Shown: positions 16,621 through 24,505, counted from the stretch's first letter. The stretch is 28,375 bases of DNA from MED-G78 sp964546275 (GCA_964546275.1 CAZJJG010000017.1:1-28375); one strand, 5' to 3'. The notes: generated by a model not told the origin, from the letters alone. A program made the numbers and translations.

Positions 16621-18057
16621 TTATTTTCTATAATTCAGTGGAGGTAATCTATCTCCGAGCAAGGGCTTGTAGTCAAAATTATCACCAATTTTTTCATTAA
16701 ATTCTGCTTTAGCAGCTTTTACTATGATTGGATTCATAAATAACTCCACAGCAGTAGCTGTAAGAGTTTTAGTTGCTAATTCTGCACCTTTAAGCCCAAT
16801 AGATGTTCCACCTGATGCAACTGCTTGCCAGGAATGTGCTGCTGTACCTGGAACCCAGCTAGCTACTCTTACTCCAGCAGTAGGAACGTTCCAACTAACA
16901 TCACCAACATCAGTAGACCCATAGCTATGAGACAACCTGTATTCTCTAATATTTTCTTGAGATCCTATTTCTTCAGTGGGTTTAAAAAAAGTTTTATATA
17001 TCTCCTGAGCATATGTATTTTCTTCTTGTGTATAAATGATACCGCCATATCCTGATAATTTTTTATGAACAATTTTTTGCAATACTTCATTTGGTAATAA
17101 TGAGTAGTTTCCATGCATAACCTCAAATGAAACAGAGGTTTCAGTTCCTATTGCAGCTCCCTTAGCAGTCTTTACAACTCTATCAAATAATTCTTCAACC
17201 ATATGCATTTCTGGATGCCTAACATAGTAATAAACTTCAGCTAAGTCAGGAACAACATTTGGAGCTAATCCACCTTTGGTAATAACATAATGAATTCTTG
17301 ATGTTTGAGGCACATGTTCACGCATCATATTTACCATCATATTCATTGATTCGACACCATCTAGAGCAGACCTTCCTTGTTCAGGCGATCCTGCCGCATG
17401 AGCTGAGATGCCTTTAAATGTAAATTTTGCTGATTTATTTGAATTATTCGTCATCGAGTTAGCGCTATTAGTATCATCTGGATGCCAATGCAGCACTATA
17501 TCAACATCTTCAAATAATCCAGCTCTTACCATATAAACTTTTCCAGAACCGCCTTCTTCAGCAGGAGTTCCATAAAATCTTATAGTACCCTCAACATTAT
17601 TTTCAACTAGCCACTCTTTAATTGCTACAGCAGCCCAAGCTGATGCTGCTCCAAATAAGTGATGACCACAAGCTTGTCCAGCTCCTGAGGTATTATCTAT
17701 AATATCTCTGTAAGGTAATTTTGATTGGGCAAGTCCTGGAAGAGCATCATACTCTCCAAGAATTCCTATAACAGGACCACCATTAGAGTACTCAGCTATA
17801 AAAGCAGTAGGAATTCCAGCAACACCCCTTGTTATTTTAAAACCTTCTTTTTGAAGCTCATTAATAATAATATCTGCACTTTTAGTTTCTTGATATCCAA
17901 GTTCTGCAAGTTCCCAGATATCTGATGCTACTTTTTCAAATTGTTGCTTATGATTAACAATACTTTGCTCGTAACTAGAGGCGCTTAAATAGCTACAACT
18001 TATTAGAATACTTAAACTAAATATCTGCCTTTGAAATTTATTGATTTTCCTACCCAT
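16621..18057 (-). CDS. Exported M20-family amidohydrolase (AbgB / aminobenzoyl-glutamate hydrolase-like)
   Basis: A 478-residue M20D-type metallohydrolase. Metal-binding and active-site elements are visible: GEYDALPGL (about 101-109), CGHHLFGAA (C130, H132/H133), the catalytic glutamate pair in TPAEEGGSGK (E167/E168), VLHWHPDD (H190/H192) and the C-terminal AAHSWQAVASGG. The small dimerisation domain starts near KFTFKGISAHAA. This pattern is that of AbgB, which removes glutamate from p-aminobenzoyl-glutamate, but other N-acyl amino acids are possible. Unlike cytoplasmic AbgB it has an N-terminal export signal with a lipobox-like LISC (Cys 21), so it may be a periplasmic lipoprotein. Its start overlaps the upstream thiolase-like gene by 46 nt. 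Probably the third gene of a fabI operon. Confidence 0.85.
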   Translation of the reverse strand: MGRKINKFQRQIFSLSILISCSYLSASSYEQSIVNHKQQFEKVASDIWELAELGYQETKSADIIINELQKEGFKITRGVAGIPTAFIAEYSNGGPVIGILGEYDALPGLAQSKLPYRDIIDNTSGAGQACGHHLFGAASAWAAVAIKEWLVENNVEGTIRFYGTPAEEGGSGKVYMVRAGLFEDVDIVLHWHPDDTNSANSMTNNSNKSAKFTFKGISAHAAGSPEQGRSALDGVESMNMMVNMMREHVPQTSRIHYVITKGGLAPNVVPDLAEVYYYVRHPEMHMVEELFDRVVKTAKGAAIGTETSVSFEVMHGNYSLLPNEVLQKIVHKKLSGYGGIIYTQEENTYAQEIYKTFFKPTEEIGSQENIREYRLSHSYGSTDVGDVSWNVPTAGVRVASWVPGTAAHSWQAVASGGTSIGLKGAELATKTLTATAVELFMNPIIVKAAKAEFNEKIGDNFDYKPLLGDRLPPLNYRK

Positions 18058-19463
18058 TCTTCTTCTCCCATGCTTTTTATAATATCTTGATCATAAGATA
18101 TTAATACTTTTCTTTCCCTATTTGTATCTTCAACATATAAAACAGCTTTTTCAGCTACATCTTTATTTTTAGATAAGATGGTATATCCAATTATTACTCC
18201 ATTGCCATTTTCTAATCTCGAAAGAGGAATAGGCTCCTCTATTTGTGCAGCCTGATCTGTAACATCTTTGCTCGTAAAATCAGTTAAAGGTGTATTTGCC
18301 CATACACAAAAAGCTTGCTTAGTCATCATTCCTGAGACACCGGTCACTAAGCCTATTTTTTTTGAATCTTTTCTAATCTCATCAAGCATTTTTACCGTGG
18401 AATGAATCATATAATTATTTAAAGGACCGCCTGCAAATGACATACCTCCTGTCACAGTTAAAGGCTTGTCTATTTCAAGCTCCAATACCTCTGCAAACAT
18501 TTGAACAGCTATCGGAAAACAGCTATATAGCTCATAGGTATTTGGATAGAAATTATTATGCTTACATGTATCTAAAATATATTGAGCTGCTAGCTTTAAA
18601 CCAACAGGTTCTATCAGATTAGGCCTCTGTATTGTCGCAACCATATGATTAGTCTCTGACGAGACAAGAGGGTAGAGCCTTTTATTAAGAGGAATATTAA
18701 GTTCATCAGCTAATTCTTCACTACACAAGATCATTGCTGAAGCTTGATTTACATTCCAGCTAGTGCAATGAAGTTTGTTATATGGAAAAGCTTGCATTGG
18801 ATTTTTCTTACTTGCATAAGTTATTTCATCACAACTATATGCATTTTCTAAAATACCATCAGGGTTTTGAGCTGCTATTTTTGAAAAATCACAATATAAC
18901 TCTCCTATATTTTGATTATGTTTTTTAATAGTTAAATTCTTTTTTTGCCTCAAAGCACTTTCAAGAATTGCATAGTAGCCAACAGCCATAAGACCTAAAC
19001 TGTCTTCTTCTTCTTGGATATGCAGATCTTCTTTAGCTTTAACATAGTGATCTGGATTTGTATTTAACTCTGTCTCCACATAATCTTTATCTTCTATTAA
19101 AGCTCTAATTTTTTTAAACCTAGCTTCTCCGCCAACAATTAAAGATGCTCTAATTTTCCCTGTAATAATATTATTACAGGCACTATTAATTAAGTTCTGT
19201 TGAAGAACTCCTATTTTAGTAACACTGGTTTCTGCATGAGCAAATCCATTTCTTTGAGCTATCCATTTGCCAGGGTCTCTGTACTTCCAATAACCTTTAG
19301 GAACTTGAATTTCATCTATATATTTGGAAATATCATTATTTGTTGAATCTTTGATGGCTGCTTGAGAAACCTTCTCCATGAGAATTAAAGCTTCATCTAA
19401 ATCATCAAAGGAACCTACTTGTTGTAAAGAGCTTATTCCAACTACAACAGGCCTATTCTTCAT
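18012..19463 (-). CDS. Thiolase-like protein (SCP2 / TLP1 type) lacking the usual nucleophilic cysteine
   Basis: The 483-residue protein has a thiolase fold but a non-canonical active site. The segment VTKIGVLQQNLINSACNNI (from residue 81) aligns with the thiolase VNRVCASG helix, with glycine (G85) where the acyl-accepting cysteine should be. The second motif reads LYSCFPIAVQ rather than NEAFA, and the GHP loop reads GGPLNNY. A C-terminal extension of about 80 residues (from about 400, GNGVIIGYTI to the end) resembles the extra beta domain of mycobacterial TLP1 proteins. Such proteins are often annotated acetyl-CoA acetyltransferase, but a standard Claisen thiolase reaction is doubtful; an acyl-CoA binding or modified role is likelier. 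It lies 15 nt downstream of fabI and overlaps the M20 hydrolase gene. Confidence 0.8.
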   Translation of the reverse strand: MKNRPVVVGISSLQQVGSFDDLDEALILMEKVSQAAIKDSTNNDISKYIDEIQVPKGYWKYRDPGKWIAQRNGFAHAETSVTKIGVLQQNLINSACNNIITGKIRASLIVGGEARFKKIRALIEDKDYVETELNTNPDHYVKAKEDLHIQEEEDSLGLMAVGYYAILESALRQKKNLTIKKHNQNIGELYCDFSKIAAQNPDGILENAYSCDEITYASKKNPMQAFPYNKLHCTSWNVNQASAMILCSEELADELNIPLNKRLYPLVSSETNHMVATIQRPNLIEPVGLKLAAQYILDTCKHNNFYPNTYELYSCFPIAVQMFAEVLELEIDKPLTVTGGMSFAGGPLNNYMIHSTVKMLDEIRKDSKKIGLVTGVSGMMTKQAFCVWANTPLTDFTSKDVTDQAAQIEEPIPLSRLENGNGVIIGYTILSKNKDVAEKAVLYVEDTNRERKVLISYDQDIIKSMGEEEWVGKSINFKGRYLV

Positions 19464-19478
19464 GAGTTAGTCTTAGTA

Positions 19479-20264
19479 TTACTCTAGATCAATAAGAGGC
19501 ATAGCTGCTGTATTAAAACCAGCATCAACATAAGTAATCTCACCGGTGATACCGCTTGCATAATCAGAACATAAAAATGCAGCTGCATTTCCTACCTCTT
19601 CAGTAGTAACTGTTCTTCCAAGAGGAGCTCTTGCTGAATGATGTGACAGCATTTTTCTAAAGTTTTTAACACCTGATGAGGCAAGCGTTTTAATTGGTCC
19701 AGCTGAAATTGCATTAACTCTAATATTATCTTTTCCTAAAGATGCAGCTAAGAATCTTGTATTAGCTTCTAAACTTGCCTTAGCCAAACCCATAACATTA
19801 TAGTTTGGTAAAGTCTGAACAGCACCAAGATAGGAGAGGGTAAGCAGAGCAGCGCCATCATTAAGCATCGGTTTTGCAGCTTTTGCCATTGCCGTAAAGC
19901 TATATGAGCTAATATCATGAGCTATTCGAAAACCTTCTCTTGTTGTAACATCAACAAAATCCCCCTCAAGCTGATCAGCAGGAGCAAAACCAATAGAATG
20001 AACAAACCCATCAAAAGATTCCCATGACTCTTTTAGTTCAACAAAAGATTTTTCTATAGAAGCATCTGAACTTACATCACTTTCTAATAAGATATCCGAG
20101 TTTAGCTCTTCAGCAATAGGTTTTAGGTTTTTTAATAACCTTTCATTTTGATATGTAAATGCCAATTCAGCGCCTTCACGGTGCATAGCATATGCAATAC
20201 CTGCTGCAATTGAGTACTTATTTGCAAGCCCAGATATTAAAATTCTTTTCCCTTTTAACAACAT
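19479..20264 (-). CDS. fabI: Enoyl-[acyl-carrier-protein] reductase (NADH)
   Basis: FabI performs the last step of each fatty acid elongation cycle. It is a short-chain dehydrogenase with the FabI-specific nucleotide motif GLANKYSIAAGIA (residues 12-24) and the catalytic Tyr-x6-Lys pair Y155 and K162 in YNVMGLAK. The SYLGA element carries Y145, as in E. coli Y146. The triclosan-site glycine (G93 in E. coli) is retained as G92 in HSIGFAP. Length is 261 (E. coli 262). An AGAGGA ribosome site lies upstream of the ATG, and the AT-rich upstream region contains TATAAT-like hexamers on this strand. It heads a three-gene minus-strand run with the thiolase-like and M20 genes. Confidence 0.95.
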   Translation of the reverse strand: MLLKGKRILISGLANKYSIAAGIAYAMHREGAELAFTYQNERLLKNLKPIAEELNSDILLESDVSSDASIEKSFVELKESWESFDGFVHSIGFAPADQLEGDFVDVTTREGFRIAHDISSYSFTAMAKAAKPMLNDGAALLTLSYLGAVQTLPNYNVMGLAKASLEANTRFLAASLGKDNIRVNAISAGPIKTLASSGVKNFRKMLSHHSARAPLGRTVTTEEVGNAAAFLCSDYASGITGEITYVDAGFNTAAMPLIDLE

Positions 20265-20352
20265 TTCTACATATCCTCTATTAAATTATAAGACTAATAT
20301 TATATTGAATTTAATATTAATACGTTCATTTTTTTTAAAGCATACAAATGAA

Positions 20353-20367
20353 TGATAATTATTCTCA
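20353..20367. promoter_or_regulatory. Fur-box-like operator
   Basis: TGATAATTATTCTCA matches the 7-1-7 Fur consensus TGATAAT-n-ATTATCA at 13 of 14 defined positions. It lies 146 bp upstream of the Oar-like receptor start and 89 bp upstream of fabI, in the divergent region between them. A possible -10 (TATAAC, 20383-20388) lies 15 bp after TTCTCA, the right end of the box, so the site could overlap a -35 element reading toward the receptor. Iron regulation of an outer-membrane receptor would fit. One 15-bp match in AT-rich DNA is not proof. Confidence 0.5.
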
Positions 20368-20460
20368 AAAAATCCTTATAGATATAACCTTTTAACGATA
20401 ATTTAATTCATTTAATTGTTTGTATTTATAGTATTTTTAGTGTCTAATCTCTTGGTATGT

Positions 20461-20490
20461 GCGTTTTGCGGAAGCATTGCGTATTTTTTA
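20461..20490 (+). promoter_or_regulatory. Possible leader hairpin before the Oar-like receptor
   Basis: GCGTTTTGCGGAAGCATTGCGT (22 nt at 20461-20482 is the whole structure: arms GCGT..TGC and GCA..GCGT) can fold around a GGAA tetraloop with a UU/UU internal loop and end wobbles. It is followed by ATTTTTT. This is terminator-like but weak. It lies 30 nt before the receptor ATG and could act in attenuation or mRNA stability. Confidence 0.25.
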
Positions 20491-20512
20491 ATATTAAATG
20501 GGGATACATATA

Positions 20513-23374
20513 ATGAGTAATTTTTTAAATCTTAAAGGTTTACTAGCTGCTTCTTTGATCTTTTTTGTTTCATTTTCTAATGCAGAAGATGTAACATCAG
20601 GAACTCTAGAAGCGACTGTGTTAGACCAAGCCGGTATGGCTGTTGCTGGGGCTTCTGTAGTTGTCAGCTCAAGTTCTACTGGTGTTTCTAAGAGTGCAAC
20701 TTCTGGTTCAGATGGATCAGTAAGATTTCCACTTTTAGCAATTGGAATGTATGACGTAGACGTTCAATCTAGTGGTTATAATACTCTTGCAGATGCTGTA
20801 AAAGTAAAACTAGGTAACTCTGGCTATACATTTGTTCTTGAAAGCGCTTCTGGTTCAATGGAAGAAATTCTAACGACAGCTGGTGTAATTCAAGCAATTG
20901 ACTTTAATTCAACAACAACAGGTATTTCTATCGATGTTGATGAGTTAATTTCAAACACACCAATTAACAGATCTTTAACTAGTTTAGTGCTTTTAGCACC
21001 TGGAACTTCAGCTGGTGATTCAGCTTTTGGAAGCCTTGCTTCTATTAGTGGTTCATCTGTTGCTGAAAACGTATATCTAGTGAATGGTCTTAACATTACT
21101 AACTTCAGAAATTTCACAGGTTCATCAAGTGTTCCTTTTGAATTCTACGATGTAGTTGAAGTTAAAACTGGTGGATATCAAGCTGAGTTTGGTAAAGCAA
21201 TTGGTGGTGTGGTTAACGCAGTTACTAAGAGTGGATCAAACGAATGGAAAGCTGGCGTAAACATGAGCATATATCCTGATAGCTTCTATCATGATAAGCC
21301 AAATACTTACACACAGCTTAACGATCAAGATTCAAGAGACTACTTCGAATATAATGTTTCTTTAAGTGGTCCTATCATTCCTGATAGAGCATTCTTTTAT
21401 ATCTTAGCTAATCCAGTTGATAACGAAACTTCTGATACTAGCGTTTCAGGTCAAAGATTTGATGGCGCTTTAGCTGACGATTTCTTTGGTGCAAAACTAG
21501 ATTTCTATATTACTGATGATATTCATTTAGAATATACATACTTTAATGATGATTCTGTAGGAACTACATTAACTTATGATGCAGCTTCTAATACACAGAC
21601 TGGTACTTCATATAATAATGTTGGTGGTGATAACGAGATATGGAAATTATCTGCTGTTATAACTGACAGATTAACTGCTGCAGTAACAATGGGTACTAAC
21701 GAGTATGAAAGAACTGCTGCTGGTACTGGTGACGCATGTCCTTACATCTGGTGGCCTTATCCTACAACTAGAGTAGGTTGTGCAACACAGGGAACTGTTT
21801 CTTCAGGTACTGATGAAAGAGAAATATTTAAGTTTGATGTTGATTACTACATCGGTAATCATCATTTAAGATTTGGTATTGAAAATGAAGACTTAGTTGC
21901 TTCAGATTCAACTAACTATTCTGGTGACGCTTACTACCGTGGATATGATGATGATGGTAATGGTTCAATCGACGTTGGTGAAACTGTTAGACTTAGAATC
22001 TATAGAAGTGGTGGAACGTTTAATGTGAAACAAGAAGCTTTTTATATTCAAGATAGCTGGGATGTTTCAGATAAATTAAACGTAAACATTGGTTTAAGAA
22101 GATCTACATTTGATAACAGAAATGCTGCAGGAGCAACATTTGTTAAAACTGAAGATCAAGACGCAATCAGACTTGGAGCTACTTACGATATCGTAGGTGA
22201 TGGTTCTAAGAAACTATACTACTCATTTGGAGAGTACTACTTACCTATAGCAGCTAATACTAATATTAGAATGTCTGGTGGTGAGTTTTATTCATACCAG
22301 TTCTGTGAGTGGGATGGAACAAATGATGGCGGAACATGGAAAACTGTTGGTTTAACTAACTGTGGTGATATCGGCTACTATGCTGATGGATCAGTTCCAG
22401 ATACAAGATCTTTAACAGATACAAATCTTAAGCCTATGTTTGGTGAAGAGACTATTATTGGTTATTCACAAATTCTTGAAAAAGGTGCTTTTGAAGGATG
22501 GGACCTTAATGCTTACTATGTTCAAAGAGAGCTAGCAACAACTATTGAAGATGTTGCGATTGATGCTGCTGTGAACGCTTGGTGTGCTGCCGGTAACGGT
22601 GATCCAGCAGGTTGTGCAGCGTTTACTGGTTTCCATCAGTATGTTGTAACAAACCCAGGTGAAGACATGAATGTGTATCTTCCTGAGTTTGATCAGTATG
22701 TTGACCTTTCAGCAGCTGACTTAAACTACCCTAAACCAATTCGTGAATACGATGGTTATACTATTGAGCTTGAAAGAGTTTGGGACGGTGATTGGGCTTT
22801 AAGACTTGCATATACTAATTCTGATACTGTAGGTAACTATGAAGGAACTGTTAAATCAGATAACGGTCAGGATGACGCAGGTATTACTCAAGATTTTGAC
22901 CAGCCTGGTCTAACTGATGGTAGTTATGGAAAACTTCCTAACCATAGAAAACATATATTTAAAGCTAATGGTTCAAAAATGCTAGCTAATAATCTTGTTG
23001 GTGGTATGAATATGTCTGTAACATCTCCTAGATATTACGGTTGTATTGGTGAGCATCCAACTGATGTTTATGCAGCAGCTTACGGCGCTTCATCATGGTA
23101 CTGTAATGGTGTTATAACACCTAGAGGAACTATGTCTCAAAGTGCTTGGGTTATCCAATTAGATGCTTTATTAGCATGGAGCCCACCAGTTGCTAATGGC
23201 GATCTAACTTTAAGAATGGATGTTTTCAACCTTCTTGATCTAGATGCTATTACTGATATCAATGAGTATGGTGAAGATGGTGGTGGAGTTGGAAGTTTAG
23301 ATACTAATTATCTAAGACCGACTAACTATCAGACTGCTAGAAGAATTAGATTTGGAGCTTCTTGGAGGTTCTAA
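20513..23374 (+). CDS. Oar-like TonB-dependent outer-membrane receptor with N-terminal carboxypeptidase-regulatory-like domain
   Basis: This outer-membrane transporter has 953 residues. A signal peptide ends at SFSNA-ED (about 24). Next is a carboxypeptidase-regulatory-like beta-sandwich (about 28-110: TLEATVLDQAGMAVAGASV, GSVRFPLLAIGMYDVDV). The plug (about 115-250) contains VYLVNGLNITNF and VEVKTGGYQAEFGKAIGGVVNAVTKSG; the latter is typical of Oar-like receptors. The barrel ends in RIRFGASWRF with the terminal Phe. A perfect EF-hand loop lies in the barrel at residues 479-490. I chose the ATG at 20513 because GGGG lies about 9 nt upstream, as in the other receptor of this window; the ATG at 20498 overlaps that site. 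A Fur-box-like operator lies upstream and a strong terminator downstream. Substrate unknown; peptide or protein fragments are candidates. Confidence 0.92.
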   Translation: MSNFLNLKGLLAASLIFFVSFSNAEDVTSGTLEATVLDQAGMAVAGASVVVSSSSTGVSKSATSGSDGSVRFPLLAIGMYDVDVQSSGYNTLADAVKVKLGNSGYTFVLESASGSMEEILTTAGVIQAIDFNSTTTGISIDVDELISNTPINRSLTSLVLLAPGTSAGDSAFGSLASISGSSVAENVYLVNGLNITNFRNFTGSSSVPFEFYDVVEVKTGGYQAEFGKAIGGVVNAVTKSGSNEWKAGVNMSIYPDSFYHDKPNTYTQLNDQDSRDYFEYNVSLSGPIIPDRAFFYILANPVDNETSDTSVSGQRFDGALADDFFGAKLDFYITDDIHLEYTYFNDDSVGTTLTYDAASNTQTGTSYNNVGGDNEIWKLSAVITDRLTAAVTMGTNEYERTAAGTGDACPYIWWPYPTTRVGCATQGTVSSGTDEREIFKFDVDYYIGNHHLRFGIENEDLVASDSTNYSGDAYYRGYDDDGNGSIDVGETVRLRIYRSGGTFNVKQEAFYIQDSWDVSDKLNVNIGLRRSTFDNRNAAGATFVKTEDQDAIRLGATYDIVGDGSKKLYYSFGEYYLPIAANTNIRMSGGEFYSYQFCEWDGTNDGGTWKTVGLTNCGDIGYYADGSVPDTRSLTDTNLKPMFGEETIIGYSQILEKGAFEGWDLNAYYVQRELATTIEDVAIDAAVNAWCAAGNGDPAGCAAFTGFHQYVVTNPGEDMNVYLPEFDQYVDLSAADLNYPKPIREYDGYTIELERVWDGDWALRLAYTNSDTVGNYEGTVKSDNGQDDAGITQDFDQPGLTDGSYGKLPNHRKHIFKANGSKMLANNLVGGMNMSVTSPRYYGCIGEHPTDVYAAAYGASSWYCNGVITPRGTMSQSAWVIQLDALLAWSPPVANGDLTLRMDVFNLLDLDAITDINEYGEDGGGVGSLDTNYLRPTNYQTARRIRFGASWRF

Positions 23375-23392
23375 GTTTTAATTAACTTTATT

Positions 23393-23420
23393 AAAAGGGG
23401 TGCATTAGCGCCCCTTTTTT
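23393..23420 (+). terminator. Rho-independent terminator after the Oar-like receptor
   Basis: A stem of AAAAGGGGTGC (23393-23403) and GCGCCCCTTTT (23408-23418), with one T-G wobble, closes an ATTA loop and ends in a T run. It lies 18 nt after the receptor stop. The A-rich left arm also gives a poly-U tail in the opposite direction, so it may serve the convergent dioxygenase gene too. Confidence 0.9.
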
Positions 23421-23466
23421 TATGTCTAGAATTTAAGAATACGAGTGTAAAGATATAAAGATAAAC

Positions 23467-24321
23467 CTAAGTAGATAGGATTGGTGTTTCTCCAGAGATA
23501 GTTATACGGTGCATCAATCTCTCATGACCATCATAACCACCTTCTGCCAAATGCATAACTGATCTGTTATCCCACATTATTAACATATTTGGTTTCCATG
23601 TATGTCTATAAATATATTTCTCCTGACCCATATGATCAAAAAGTTTAGCTAGTAATGCATAAGCATCACTATCACTCATACCCTCTATACCAATTGTGTA
23701 TACAGGATTAATAAATAATGATTTTCTTCTAGTATCAGGATGAACCCTAATAACTGGATGGGTTTGGGTTTCATTTGCTTTTGTTGAGGTTGTAATTTGC
23801 ATAGTTCTAACCTCTTTTTCTAAAGCATAAAATCCATCATCAGCATAAGGGAGTTTAGCGCTATGAATTGCTTTTAAATTTTTAACTTCTTGTTTTAACT
23901 CATCTGATAGCTCTTCATAAGCTAACGCTGAATTGGAGAAGAGTGTATCGCCACCATAGGGAGGTATAATTTTAGAATGTAGCATCGTTGCAGAGGGTGG
24001 GCTTGATTGGAAAGACCAGTCAGAATGCCAACTTCCACCAAAGGGAGCTGATAACTCGTCTGGCTTTCTTCTTAACTCAACAATATTAGGTTGAGTATCC
24101 ATGGTAGATAAAAAACTTTCTTCTCCAAAACCACCAAACTGTTGAGCAAAATTACTAAACTCATCATGCGAAAGTCTCTGTTTAGGAAATATGGCAACGC
24201 AACTTTCAACCCAGCTTGAATGAATATTTTTTAAGTCACTGCTATTTAGCTTTTTTGAGATATCTACATCAGTAATTTCAACTCCTATTTGAGAGATTGA
24301 TTTAGATTTATTTATCTTCAT
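23467..24321 (-). CDS. TauD/TfdA-family Fe(II)/2-oxoglutarate-dependent dioxygenase
   Basis: Enzymes of this family hydroxylate small molecules using Fe(II), 2-oxoglutarate and O2; TauD itself releases sulfite from taurine. The facial triad is visible as H99-x-D101 in WHSDWSF and the distal H257 in SVMHLAEGGYDGHERLMHR, with R272 as the 2-oxoglutarate-binding arginine. These positions match E. coli TauD closely (H99, D101, H255). Length is 284 (TauD 283). I use the ATG at 24321; an in-frame TTG 18 nt upstream is less likely. No taurine ABC transporter genes are adjacent, so the substrate may be taurine, another sulfonate or an unrelated carboxylate. The gene stands alone on the minus strand, divergent from tRNA-Ala. 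Confidence 0.88.
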   Translation of the reverse strand: MKINKSKSISQIGVEITDVDISKKLNSSDLKNIHSSWVESCVAIFPKQRLSHDEFSNFAQQFGGFGEESFLSTMDTQPNIVELRRKPDELSAPFGGSWHSDWSFQSSPPSATMLHSKIIPPYGGDTLFSNSALAYEELSDELKQEVKNLKAIHSAKLPYADDGFYALEKEVRTMQITTSTKANETQTHPVIRVHPDTRRKSLFINPVYTIGIEGMSDSDAYALLAKLFDHMGQEKYIYRHTWKPNMLIMWDNRSVMHLAEGGYDGHERLMHRITISGETPILST

Positions 24322-24345
24322 ATGATTTAAATATACCAAATAATA

Positions 24346-24373
24346 TTCAATAGGAACAATGCTGATATATAAT
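24346..24373 (+). promoter_or_regulatory. Candidate promoter of tRNA-Ala
   Basis: A perfect TATAAT lies at 24368-24373 with a weak TTCAAT (24346-24351) 16 bp upstream. Transcription would start around 24380, 3-4 nt before the mature tRNA. The region is AT-rich, so this is a moderate call. Confidence 0.45.
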
Positions 24374-24383
24374 TCGTGACTTT

Positions 24384-24459
24384 GGGGCTATAGCTCAGCT
24401 GGGAGAGCGCTTGCGTGGCACGCAAGAGGTCGGCGGTTCGATCCCGCCTAGCTCCACCA
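24384..24459 (+). tRNA. tRNA-Ala (anticodon GGC)
   Basis: The 76-nt gene folds as a full cloverleaf with an encoded CCA end. The acceptor stem GGGGCTA pairs with TAGCTCC and contains the G3:U70 wobble that identifies alanine tRNAs. The D arm is GCTCAGCTGGGAGAGC. The anticodon stem CTTGC/GCAAG closes the loop GTGGCAC with anticodon GGC, and the T arm contains GGTTCGATCCC. It reads GCC and GCU alanine codons. The sequence is nearly that of E. coli alaW/alaX. No terminator hairpin is seen before the amidohydrolase gene 46 nt downstream. Confidence 0.97.
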
Positions 24460-24505
24460 TTTATTTAATATATAATCTTATCAATTAATTTAATATTATA
24501 ATTTT

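Noticed and set aside
24384..24459. tRNA-Ala as an integration site for a mobile element
   Set aside because: No integrase, no repeated tRNA 3' end and no change in gene character follow it.
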